NCBI GenBank assembly: GCA_032871835.1
Contig: CM065301.1
Span: forward strand, 20,663,291 to 20,727,290
Direction: 5' to 3'
Length of the DNA stretch: 64,000 nucleotides
Origin: Dipteronia dyeriana
Taxonomy: Eukaryota > Streptophyta > Magnoliopsida > Sapindales > Sapindaceae
Each line of letters begins with the position of its first letter. The stretch's first letter is position 1. Shown piece after piece: positions 13,001 through 23,470 of this stretch. Position numbers and translations under genes: made by a program. The notes under the pieces are model-generated. The model saw only the letters and a program-made list of their open reading frames with translations, did no database searches and was not told the DNA's origin.

Positions 13001-16000
13001 TTAGTGGTTTAAAAGCATTGATTTCACGTAGCCATCATCGCAAATGGAGAACAGAATCAAGGAGTGATGGCATTCCATCTGAAGCAAATAGTCCTAGAAC
13101 ATACACACGAAGAAGCTCTCCTTTAAATTCTCCATTCGGTAGCAATGATAGCTTGCAAAAGGTATGATCATTTATGCTATCTACATTTTCCTTTGGAAGT
13201 CTGCAAATTATGATGCCCTTTCGTCTTGAATTCAGGATGGGGGAGATCACCTTCGCCTTCATAGTCCATATGACAGTCCTCCTAAGAATGGTTTTGATAA
13301 GGCATTTTCAGATGTGATATCATATGCTGTTCCACCCAAGGGGTTCTTTCCCTCAGATTCTGCTAGTGCTTCAGTTCATTCTTTGTCATCAGGAGGCTCA
13401 GATAGTGTACATGGTAACATGAGAGCAATGGCATTGGATGCTTTTAGAGTCAGTCTATCAAGTGCGGTCAGTTCGTCAAGCCAAGGTTCTGGTCATGATG
13501 AAGGTGATGCTTTGGGGGATGTTTTCATTTGGGGGGAAGGCACAGGGGATGGTGTTTTGGGTGGTGGACCTAATAGAGTTGGAAGTTGTTTTGGTGTCAA
13601 AATGGATTCTTTGGTTCCTAAAGCTTTAGAATCTAAAGTAGTGCTTGACATCCAGAACATTGACTGCGGTGGACGACATGCTGCCTTAGTGACCAAGCAA
13701 GGAGAGATATTTTCCTGGGGAGAGGAATCAGGAGGCAGGCTTGGGCATGGTGTAGATTCTGATGTTTTGAATGCAAAGCTTATTGATTCCCTTAGTAATA
13801 CAAACATTGAGTTTGTTGCTTGTGGTGAATATCATACTTGTGCTGTAACACTTTCCGGTGAGTTGTATACATGGGGTGATGGGACTTACAATTTTGGTCT
13901 TCTTGGGCATGGAAATGAGGTTAGTCATTGGATTCCAAAAAAAGTGAATGGACCCTTGGAGGGCATACATGTCTCATACATCTCTTGTGGACCCTGGCAC
14001 ACTGCAGTTGTAACCTCAGCTGGACAATTGTTTACATTTGGTGATGGTACGTTTGGAGTTTTGGGCCACGGAGATAGGAACAGTGTATCTATTCCAAGGG
14101 AAGTGGAATCTCTTAAGGGTCTCCGCACTGTTCGAGCAGCTTGTGGCGTTTGGCATACTGCTGCGGTCGTTGAAGTCATGGTAGGAAGTTCAAGTTCTAG
14201 CAATTGCTCCTCAGGGAAACTATTTACATGGGGAGATGGAGATAAAGGTCGCCTTGGGCATGGTGACAAGGAAGCAAAACTTGTGCCTACTTGTGTTGCT
14301 GCTCTTGTTGAACCCAACTTTTGTCGAGTTTCCTGTGGGCATAGTATGACAGTTGCACTTACAACGGCAGGCCATGTCTATACCATGGGAAGCCCTGTTT
14401 ACGGTCAGCTTGGAAATCCACAAGCTGATGGAAAGCTTCCCAGCCGTGTTGAAGGAAAGCTCTCGAAGAGTTTTGTGGAGAAGATTTCTTGTGGTGCTCA
14501 TCATGTTGCAGTTTTAACTTCAAAAACTGAAGTTTACACTTGGGGTAAGGGAGCAAATGGTCGATTAGGTCATGGGGATACAGAAGACAAAAACTCCCCA
14601 ACATTGGTTGAAGCTCTGAAAGACAAGCAAGTCAAAAGTATCGCTTGTGGTACTAATTTTACTGCAGCTATCTGCCTTCATAAATGGGTGTCAGGTGTTG
14701 ATCAGTCCATGTGTTCTGGTTGCCGCCTGCCATTTAATAATTTTAAAAGAAAACGCCACAATTGTTATAATTGTGGATTGGTTTTTTGTCATTCATGCAG
14801 CAGTAAGAAGTCTCTTAAGGCTTCAATGGCACAAAATCCCAACAAACCTTATCGTGTCTGTGATAATTGTTTTAGTAAACTGAGAAAAGCCATCGAAACT
14901 GATGCTTCATCTCAGTCCTCTATAAGCAGAAGAGGAAGCCTCAATCAGGTGCCTAATGAATTTGTTGATAAAGATGAGAAGTTAGATTCTAGGTCTCGTT
15001 CACAGCTTGCGAGATTTTCTTCGATGGAATCTTTGAAGCAAACGGAAAGCCGATCCAAGAGAAACAAGAAACTAGAATTCAATAGCAGCCGTGTCTCGCC
15101 TGTTCCAAATGGAGGCTCCCAATGGGGAGCACTCAATATTTCTAAATCTTTCAATCCTATGTTTGGGTCATCAAAGAAGTTTTTCTCAGCTTCTGTTCCT
15201 GGATCCCGAATTGTATCTCGAGCAACATCACCAATATCAAGACGGTCCAGCCCACCTCGTTCAACAACACCAACACCTACTCTCGGAGGACTTACCTCAC
15301 CGAAAATCGTTGTGGATGATGCAAAAAGGACCAATGATAGCCTTAGCCAAGAGGTTATTAAATTAAGAGCACAGGTATCTACTCTTGTTACCCATTGTAT
15401 CTAATTTTTCTTATTATGTCTTTTTGAATTGCTGCTTGATTAGGTTTGGTATGGTTCAGTCCAGATAGGTAATGCAAGGGTTAAGTCAACCTGCCTGTTG
15501 AATATAACTCAGGTTGAATTTATTTAAAAAGAAATCAGTCTCATAGCCAAATCTCAAACTGATTAACCTGTTTGACCTGGGTGAAAATAGCCCACTTGGC
15601 AGATCTGGGTAGATATCATTTGTCTTTATGATTTTATTTAGTCTGATTTCTTGGACGGATATTATGATGCCAAACTTGTCTAGTCATTTTGATTTTAGAA
15701 AGTCGATCTCAAGTGGTGTATGAAATGTAGAATCCAAACCTCAAGATTGTAATAAATTACTGTTTAGTAACTTAACTACGGCCATTTGCAGTTTGGAAGT
15801 GATTTTTAGGCTTCATCTGGCATAAACTTTTAATTAGGTTGTTCAGTTTACTGGTTAATTATTCACTGGCATTATTGAACTTAGGGTGGTTGTCTGTATT
15901 TGCATTATGCCTTGTCAATTTTTTTCAGGTGGAGAATCTTACACGTAAAGCACAGCTTCATGAAGTTGAGCTGGAAAGGACAACTAAACAGCTGAAAGAG

Positions 16001-18177
16001 GCAATAGCAATTGCAGGAGAAGAGACTGCCAAATGCAAAGCTGCAAAGGAAGTGATCAAGTCCCTGACTGCTCAAGTAAGATGGATGTCAATTTTAACAA
16101 GTACTAAAATTTATGGTGTTTGGATTTGCCAAGGAAGTAACGTCAGTCTGATAACTCTAAATACTGAATTCTCTTCAATTCATATTGTTTTTACTAAATT
16201 GTTTTGTTTGTTAACTTATGTCTTTAAGTTTCAATGTCAAGTTATTAAGCTCAGTTGCATTCTGTATGCATGCTTAACTACCTTTTTCATCAAAAAACTG
16301 AAGCTGTTCTAATCGTACTAGTGGCATTAACAATGGGCAATTGAAAAAGCTGAAGCTGTTCTAATCGTACTAGTGGCATTAACAATGGACAATTCTGCCC
16401 ACTTAGGTGGTAGAAACCTCGTCTGGTTTTTGAACTATACATCTACCTTTAAAAGGCTCTTGAGTTCTGCAAATTCATCATTATCTAAATCAACCATTCT
16501 TCCATTCAAAATGTACTTAATGAGGGCAATCAAGCTAATTTGGTTTTACTTTGGTCGTAGCAAACTCTCTTACACACAGTGCTTAGTGAGGGCAATCATG
16601 TTGGTTTGGTTTTTTGGGCTTTGTTTTGTCCTGGAAGGCTCTTTTTTTATAGCCTAGGTGGACTGCTTGTTTACTTTTGTATAGGGCTGTTTGTTCTTTA
16701 TTCAGTAATTTATGTAAAAGCTTGTAAAATTTCTCTTAATCTTTATATAATGACTGTTAACTTTAACACAAACATAAACCCACTTGTTTTGTTGATAAGG
16801 TCGAGTTGACAGCTTTTTTTTGCTTGGCAGCTTGTTCAATTGGAAATCAATATAGCCATGTGCTGTTTGACTTTTATCCTTCCCTGAAAGTTAGCTTTAG
16901 TAATTGAAATTCATTTGTTGTCCGAGTGTCTTATTCGATCAGCTAGTAGTTAAATCAGAGCCATGGTCATATTTTCTTTTCACATCTAATGGATATATTT
17001 TGATATAGAATATATATATTGAAATATCACAAAAGATGATGAGTATTTTAAAAATACAATCATTATTATTACTGCTTGTCATTGATAAAGATGATATTTT
17101 CATTACTGTTTGTTAGATGCCCTTGCAAACATATTTTCAACTCTACTTGACATTGAAGTAGATTAATTTGCTTTCCTGTGTGTGCTTTGTTCTCACATCC
17201 TATCCGTGAATTGATGATAGCCTTTGTTTGTTATGGTGAATAGCTAAAGGATATGGCTGAGAGGCTTCCTGTAGGAGCAAGGAACATCAAATCTCCTACC
17301 TTAACTACTCTTGGCTCTAGTCCTGCTTCCAGTGATGTTTCTAATGCTACAATTGATCGATTGAGTGGTCAAATAGCATGTCAAGATCTGGAGACAAATG
17401 GATCAAACAACCAGTTTCTTTCTAATGGGTCCAGTGCTGCTAGTAATCGAAGTTTGGGTCATAACAAACAAGGCAATTTGGAAGCAACAACTAGGAATGG
17501 GAGCAGGACGAAAGAAGGTGAATCACGCACTGATAATGAGTGGGTTGAGCAAGATGAACCTGGTGTATATATAACACTTACGTCCCTCCCTGGAGGTGTC
17601 AAGGATCTAAAGCGGGTTCGCTTCAGGTACAATGCATACTGATTAGTTAACTTATCATTCCAATAATGTTCCAACTTTCAATGATAAATTTAGGTCAGGT
17701 TTATAAAAGTTTGTATCATGTTTGTGTTAAGAAATAGCCACAATGAATGATTCGTAATTTTTGTGCATTTACCCTTTTTAAGTTTTATACACAGGGAGAT
17801 GAAGTATCATGCACGATATGTGCCTGAATATAAGCTTAGCTGACTAGGCATGCTGAATAATTTCTTTTTGTAGGTTTAAGACAAATGATGTCCTTTTATG
17901 TATAGAAAAGTTTTTAAATCTCCTAGTTTCCTAAGCTCCCTTAATGTTAACAAAACAGCTCCTTAAGCTATCATAGTTGAGTTATAGGGAGGGATACATT
18001 ATTTGATTGCAGAATTGATTTCTTTTTTCGATATTTGAATGCAGTCGGAAGCGATTTAGTGAGAAACAAGCGGAGCAGTGGTGGTCAGAAAACAGGGCTA
18101 GAGTATATGAACAATACAATGTGCGCATGATTGACAAGTCAAGTGTGGGTGTTGGGAGTGAAGACTTGGGTCACTAA
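7087..18177 (+). CDS. PRAF: PRAF family protein: PH, RCC1 repeats, FYVE and BRX domains
   Basis: Nine coding exons with GT-AG borders join in frame: 7087-7155, 8420-8506, 11999-12088, 12709-12789, 12967-13161, 13236-15374, 15929-16075, 17244-17626, 18045-18177, giving 1,107 aa. Order: PH domain (about 20-130), Ser-rich linker, RCC1 repeats (about 265-650, repeated WGxG..GRLGHG), FYVE zinc finger (about 658-722, with [10 protein letters not shown] and CDNC), coiled coil (about 870-940) and C-terminal BRX domain (about 1,035-1,092, [14 protein letters not shown] and [15 protein letters not shown]). Family knowledge: PRAFs bind phosphoinositides and may act as GEFs for small GTPases at membranes. 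The FYVE ligand motif has N and Y where the classical motif has H and R, usual for plant PRAFs. It resembles the Arabidopsis AT5G19420 type from memory. No lesion is seen; intron 2 (3.5 kb) has acquired repeats. Confidence 0.95.
8778..9276. repeat. tandem duplication of about 250 bp in PRAF intron 2
   Basis: Copy 1 (8,778-9,031) and copy 2 (9,032-about 9,276) share GATACATTGTTT at the start, then TATTGTTACGCTTTATAGC, CTGCCAAACTGACTAAAA, GTAAGCATTCCCACAGAAC and CAAGACACCTTTAGAC in the same order. A handful of substitutions and small indels separate them. No coding potential is conserved. Confidence 0.85.
10633..11333. mobile_element. non-autonomous hAT-like element in PRAF intron 2
   Basis: The element is 10,641-11,325 (685 bp). 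Flanking 8-mers CCTCCAAT (10,633-10,640) and CCTCCCAT (11,326-11,333) match at 7 of 8 positions. The left end begins CAGTGAAGTTAAAGGTGCGC and the complement of the right end begins CATAGTTTTTAAAGACGC; both share a CA..G...TTAAAG pattern. Subterminal GCGCCTAGGC-type motifs occur at both ends. The interior is AT-rich without a transposase. It lies wholly in an intron and should be removed by splicing. Confidence 0.65.
16298..16395. repeat. 52-bp tandem duplication in PRAF intron 7
   Basis: Two copies of a unit beginning CTGAAGCTGTTCTAATCGTA start at 16,298 and 16,350, differing by about one base over the shared part. Likely a recent replication slip; no function is implied. Confidence 0.8.
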
Positions 18178-18560
18178 CACGTCGACATTATCATCTGTAA
18201 ATGTAACGGTCTTTTTCCAGTTTTTGGCTCCATTTATAGGGAGTTCATATTGATCAATTAGATTTGGTTTCCATCTTTTATAAAAAGGTTGATGGAAGCA
18301 AAGATTGGTATAAAAAAGAAGAGTTAGAAAGGTTTGATTGTGCTTTTTTTTTTTTCCCTTTTTCTCTTGATTTTAATTTACATATATTTTTTTTCCCTAT
18401 TTGTAATTTGTGTGGGGGAATGAGGGTGAGAAATGTAAATTCTTAGTAGGTTGCTGGCTGATGTTAAAAGCAGCTGCCATGTAAATTCATAAGCAATGCA
18501 TCCGCATATTTTTCTGTCCCTTTTTATCTGGTGGTTATAATCATAGAGAAAATGTATTTT
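18178..18560 (+). other. probable 3' UTR of PRAF
   Basis: T-rich sequence following the TAA at 18,175-18,177. No canonical AATAAA is close by, so the poly(A) site is not placed. The little ORF at 18,264-18,446 is chance. Confidence 0.45.
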
Positions 18561-20079
18561 CGAATTTGTGTTGTTTTGCTTAAAGCTGATAATATTATGG
18601 TTAATTTTTTTTTTTATACATTTACAAGCTACCTTTAATCAAACTACATAATGGGCCCAATAGACCATCTCTAATTATTGTACAAATTGGATTGAGGATA
18701 GTTATGGAAAATTTGCTTCCGACCCGTCTCATTGACATTTCTAAACCCAGCCTAGCTTTTTTTTTTTTTCAAATAAATATTAGAAAAAATACCGGAAAGT
18801 AAATTTATCAAAACATTATTTAGAATTTCAAAAGAAAAAATGGCATCACAAACACTAACTTATAGACTTTTATACCGTCTCTCATTCTCCGAATTTGATT
18901 TCAACCTCTTTTTCAATTTAAAAAAATTATGTCTTGAAACGGGATATGTTTTTAGGAATTTCATGTGTTTAATTATTTTATTTTGTTTTGAAATTTTAGT
19001 GTTAGTATAATTTTAGTTTATGAACTTAATTTTATTATTTCCTTTCATTATTACTATACTAATTAAATTTATCCTCATTTTGATAAAGATGTGTAGATTT
19101 TTGCCACGGATGTTGCGTCTGAATTTGCGGGATACGAAGGTAAAGAATTTCATTATTTTCTTTCATTTGGATAAAGGTTTTTGGCAATGTTGCAGTAGTC
19201 TACTGAATTTGGCCTCAATTAATAAAGATGTGCAGATTTTTGCAGCGGATATTATTTCAGAATTTTTGGGATAGAAATCTATTTTATGCTAATAATTTTT
19301 TTTATTCAAAACCTATATAATTATCCCTATAAATTCCACCAAAGGCTCAATTCATCATATACATTAAACAAAAACTTATTTTCCAAGTTAAAATATTACA
19401 TTTTAGATAATAATCATGGTTACTGTCGTTGAAGAGGAAGAACAAGGGATAGGAGTTAGCAAAGATGATGACCATGGAGAAAATTTGCTTTCATCGATTC
19501 AGTAACTTACTAGAATTTGTTTGAGGGTGAGATATGTTTAACTATTTCTATTACGATGGATATATATCTTATATGCAGTAATCAAAACAATAATCTCTTT
19601 ATTAGTTGATTATTTAATAAATTATCTTCATGCATGATATCATCAGTAACAGGAACGCCGAGAGTCTTGAGCGTAGGCATTGTATGCCACTTGGTATATG
19701 CAATTATGAACTGACACAATGCACCCACTGGGTATATGTATATTCAAATTGTTATGCTTTGGTCAACAATGTCTATCTGCAACTGCAATGTTTCTCACAT
19801 CACAATTAATGCATTATCTCCAACCACTGGCATGAAAAATATTGCAGAAACTCCCCTAATGTGGGAGGAACAAGTACACTATAAAACAGACAGTTTACAA
19901 TCTTCGATCAGGCAATCATTTTCTGGTTGATCAAATTATGGGAGAAATGGAATGCTAGCAATATGGTCGCTCTGGTTCAACGAATTATATTCACATCAAT
20001 CATATATGTTTATAATCCATTTATTGCCTGCAAATTAAAAGACCAACTTGGTAACTTGTAGGAGATTTGAGAGTGTAAT
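18561..20079. other. intergenic, with one diverged short repeat
   Basis: AT-rich. A diverged duplication (GATGTGTAGATTTTTGCC at about 19,088 and GATGTGCAGATTTTTGCA at about 19,226) lies inside. No gene is supported. Confidence 0.5.
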
Positions 20080-20215
20080 TGATTTTCTTTGAATTGCAGA
20101 TAATTATCTGCTCTAACTGAATTCACCAACATCAGACTGTAAATGAAATTGTTGGCAAGGCCTCTGTAAAGATATCTGTGACTTGGTCCAGAGATGGAAC
20201 ATGATCGTTTTTATA
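20080..20215 (-). pseudogene. fragment of Copia RNase H / pol C-terminus
   Basis: On the reverse strand the peptide DHVPSLDQVTDIFTEALPT is readable, matching the conserved C-terminal Copia polyprotein motif (usually QVADIFTKALPT). A shift to the next frame continues with a plausible tail (MLVNSVRADNYLQF). There are no LTRs or other domains nearby, so this is an isolated scrap. Confidence 0.6.
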
Positions 20216-20431
20216 TGAGATTTGACCTCCATAAAAGTGTCAAGGAGTACGTGTTTAAAAAAACTAAAAAGGATTCATAGTACTGTTTAAACTGATTGAA
20301 TACCACTGAATTTTGTTTAAATTCAGTTGGCTTTGTTGATGTTTAAAATTGGATCAACTTATGACTTGGCCCTTGGGAGTCAAAGGTACAATGATGCCAC
20401 CTTTTGGACAGAGTGTAAGAAGACTGAACTT

Positions 20432-21706
20432 TGAGAGAAATAAAAAATAACAAATATTATAAAAATTTAGTTTTTAACCGCGTATAAAAATTTATTTATT
20501 CATAGTTACTTTTTTAAAATTAAAAAAAAAAATCAGTGTATATCCGTAAATTATAAAAATATCTCTGAATTTGATTTTTTTAAAAAAATCTGAAACCAAA
20601 CTTGAAATCATGACTAAAATCTGAAACCAAACTTGAAATCACGGCTATGAACTTGAAACTTGAAATCTTATTTTAAAAAATAAAATTTTGAAACTTGAAA
20701 TCGTGCTTAAATTGAAATGTTGAAACTTGAAATCTTGACTAAATTGAAAGTTGAAACTTGAAATGTTCTGGGTTTTTAAGTTTTTCGTTTTCAAATTTTG
20801 AAACTTGAAATGTTGATTAAATTGAACTGTTCAAACTAGAAATTTTCTGGGTTTCTAGTATTTCGTTTTTTTTTTTTTTCAGCAGATCTAATCGCCGGCA
20901 GAGGGGGAGCTCCCTCTCCTTCCTCTCTCTCCCCGATCTCTCTCTCCTTTCGTCTCTCTCTCCCCAATCTCTCTCTCCCGCCGGCGAATAGTCGCCGTCG
21001 CCGGCCTCCTCTCTCTCTCACCCATCCTTTATTCTCTCTCCCGCAGCTCTCTCTCTCTTCTTTCTCTCTCTTTCACTCACATCTCTTTCTCTCTCCTTTC
21101 TTTTCTCTCTCACATGTCATCGACGGCTTGCCGGAGTGCCGTCACCTGGGCTTCAAGACCGTCCAGCAACGCCGTCTAGCTCCCCCTCCGCCGGCGATTA
21201 GATCTGCTGAAAAAAATGAAAGAAAACGAAATACTAGAAACCCAGAACATTTCAAGTTTGGACAGTTCAATTTAGTCAACATTTCAAGTTTCAACATTTC
21301 AATTTAGGCAACATTTCAAGTTTCAACATTTCAAAACGAAAAACTTAAAAACCCAGAACATTTCAAGTTTCAACTTTCAATTTAGTCAAGATTTCAAGTT
21401 TCAACATTTCAATTTAAGCACGATTTCAAGTTTCAAAATTTCATTTTTTAAAACAAGATTTCAAGTTTCAAGTTTCAAGTTTCAAGTTCCAAGTTCCTAG
21501 CCGTGATTTCAAGTTTGGTTCCAGATTTTAGTCATGATTTCAAATTTGGTTTCAGTTTTTTTTTTTTAAATCAAATCTACAGGTATTTTTGTAATTTACG
21601 GACATACACTGAATTTTTTTTAAAAAAGTGGCTATTAAAAAATAAATTTTCGTATGTGGTTAAAAACAAAATTTTCATAATAATTGTGGTTATTTTTGAT
21701 TTTCTC
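20432..21706. mobile_element. large foldback element with about 480-525-bp arms
   Basis: The left arm (20,432-about 20,912) and right arm (about 21,181-21,706) are near-complementary along their length. The ends share GAGAGAAA..AAAAATAAC. Both arms contain GTAAATTA.AAAAATA, CTGAAACCAAACTTGAAATC-type blocks, many copies of TTGAAACTTGAAAT, and the loop-proximal CAGCAGATCTAATCGCCGG. The loop (about 270 bp) is CT-rich microsatellite and GC-rich CCGGCG sequence. A transcript would fold into a long hairpin. No transposase is present; TSD and superfamily are unresolved. It ends about 560 bp upstream of the RING-H2 start codon. Confidence 0.75.
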
Positions 21707-22204
21707 TCAAATTAAAATTACTTTTATGTAATTTTGATGAAGGTACGGTCTTGTTCCACCTTTACGTAATTTGTCCACACAAAAAAAAGGTTTAATAATC
21801 AAAAGGTTAAAGGGTGGTGTACCCAAAATAGTAAAAGGGCATTTCTAAAAAAAGGTTAAAATGTAAGATATATATAATATTTTACTTTTATACAAAAAAA
21901 GTGGAGTATTGGTTGACCGGTAAGTCAAAAGTGTTGGGTCCTGATTGTTCTTGTAGCCTTCTTTTATCAGACAAAAACTTGGGTGTATCGAAGTGGGCCC
22001 CACATAAAAATCCAGGAACTTAAGATGATATACATGCGCGTGCACGCTAGTCTCTAGTCTACGCGGCTTATCTTCAAACCTGACACGCACTCTCTCTCCG
22101 CCCTACTTGCTTACCAAGCTTCTTTTTTAGAAACTTTTTAGGAAAACAACTCCTCCCTTCCTAGCTAGCTAGTATTCCTGTTACACTGAGGAAATCTATC
22201 AGTC
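21707..22204. other. upstream region of the RING-H2 gene
   Basis: About 500 bases between the foldback element and the TATA box. AT-rich at first, more balanced after 21,940. The reverse-strand ORF at 21,845-22,090 has no recognisable feature. Confidence 0.5.
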
Positions 22205-22228
22205 CTATAAATAATTAAATATACAATC

Positions 22229-22261
<33 letters not shown>
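22205..22261 (+). promoter_or_regulatory. TATA box and (GA)n leader of the RING-H2 gene
   Basis: CTATAAATA at 22,205-22,213 lies about 55 bp upstream of the first ATG. A (GA)n microsatellite at 22,232-22,261 occupies the expected 5' UTR, just before the ATG at 22,268. GA/CT repeats are common in plant core promoters and leaders. Confidence 0.6.
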
Positions 22262-22267
22262 CAAGAA

Positions 22268-22760
22268 ATGGATGAAGAAAAGATTGCAATGTTAAGAGCC
22301 GACTTACTTCACAGGCTCAGCAACTGGGCAGACTATTCCACCGTCGACGTTTCTTACGGTCTGATACCTGAAGCCTACGGAGGAGGAGAGCTAGACGCCG
22401 AAAGCCTCGAAGGAGCTTGCCATGTCAAGAGCCGCTGCCCAGAACAGGGATTTCAACCAAGTTCTCAATGAGGTTGAGTTCAAGGTTTCGCTTCACCTCG
22501 CAATTATCATGGAGAAGACTATAGACCCGACCATCGCGGGGACTGCGGCGGTCACTGTGGAGGAGGATTCCCATGTTTGTGGGGTTTGTCAGGAGGATAT
22601 GCAGAGAGGAGACGACGCAAGAGCCATGGATTGCATGCATGTTTTTCATCATGATTGTATTTTGCACTGGCTTCATCGTAACAATACTTGTCCTCTTTGT
22701 AGGCATGTCATCATGCATCAATGTTTCTTCACTAATTCATCATATCTAAATGTAATCTAA
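22268..22760 (+). CDS. RING-H2 finger protein gene, probable 1-bp frameshift
   Basis: The ATG at 22,268 opens a frame (MDEEKIAMLRADLLHRLSNW...) that stops at 22,471. The RING-H2 domain is in the next frame (22,422-22,760): CGVC, then CMHVFHHDC, then CPLC, matching C-x2-C...C-x-H-x2-H-x2-C...C-x2-C. The two readings meet smoothly if one extra A lies in the GAAGGAG run at about 22,409-22,413. The RING frame has stops upstream (at the positions following codons near 22,291 and 22,389), so it cannot reach the first ATG. Either the gene carries a frameshift (mutation or assembly error) or translation starts at 22,422. RING-H2 proteins are usually E3 ubiquitin ligases; substrate unknown. No intron is needed. 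Confidence 0.6.
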
Positions 22761-23470
22761 CCTCCTATTATTCTTTGTGAATCAAATTCTCTTAACACAT
22801 TTCCATACTATTATTATTGCATGTACATATAAACTGGTCTTTTTTTTTTTGCAAATTTGTCTTGATAAATTTTGTTGGACTCTCTCATACAGTTCCAATA
22901 ATATATTACAAGTCCAATACCCGTTTTCAGTTTTTTGTTTATCTTTGTTAATTTGACTCGAATCATCAGGAACATCGACAAATTTGAACTACGTGCATAT
23001 GTAAATGTAATTTAGAGGGGCTATGGGTCAAAATATTATGCTATCTATGATCAACATCGACATGGAGCCTTGACCATACAGGTGCAAGTGCTGCAAATCG
23101 ATCGATCAATCTGTTTTTCTAAACCACAGAAACTAACTGATGGGATTTTCAACAAAATTCCTTCTAAAATGTTTCTCTTCTACAGGTGAAAAGAAAAATA
23201 AGAGGATTTATACAAAAAAAAAAAACATAAAAGTATAAACAGCTGAGCATCACATGGCCAAAACCAATATCGGTTGCCACAAAATATATATATATATATT
23301 TGACATAAGTCTGCCTCCTGATTGCAAATTTTACTAGCAGAGCTTCCCAAGTTGGACTGTTAGCAAATGAAACATATCCTTCTTCAGCTGTACAAACCTA
23401 CAAAGCATCATAATCAATCTGGTACAAAGGTCCTCGGTTGGTGTTATGATCAACTGGCGGTTCCTGGATC
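22761..23470. other. 3' flank between convergent genes
   Basis: AT-rich, with a short (TA)n at about 23,283-23,300. It probably holds the 3' UTRs of the RING-H2 gene (+) and the homeodomain-like gene (-). Confidence 0.5.

Noticed and set aside
13493..15366. Several 70-130-codon ORFs on both strands inside PRAF exon 6
   Set aside because: They are shadows of the RCC1-FYVE coding frame; none has a domain or better context.
20836..21021. Arg/Glu-rich 61-codon ORF
   Set aside because: It is the CT microsatellite loop of a foldback element read on the other strand.
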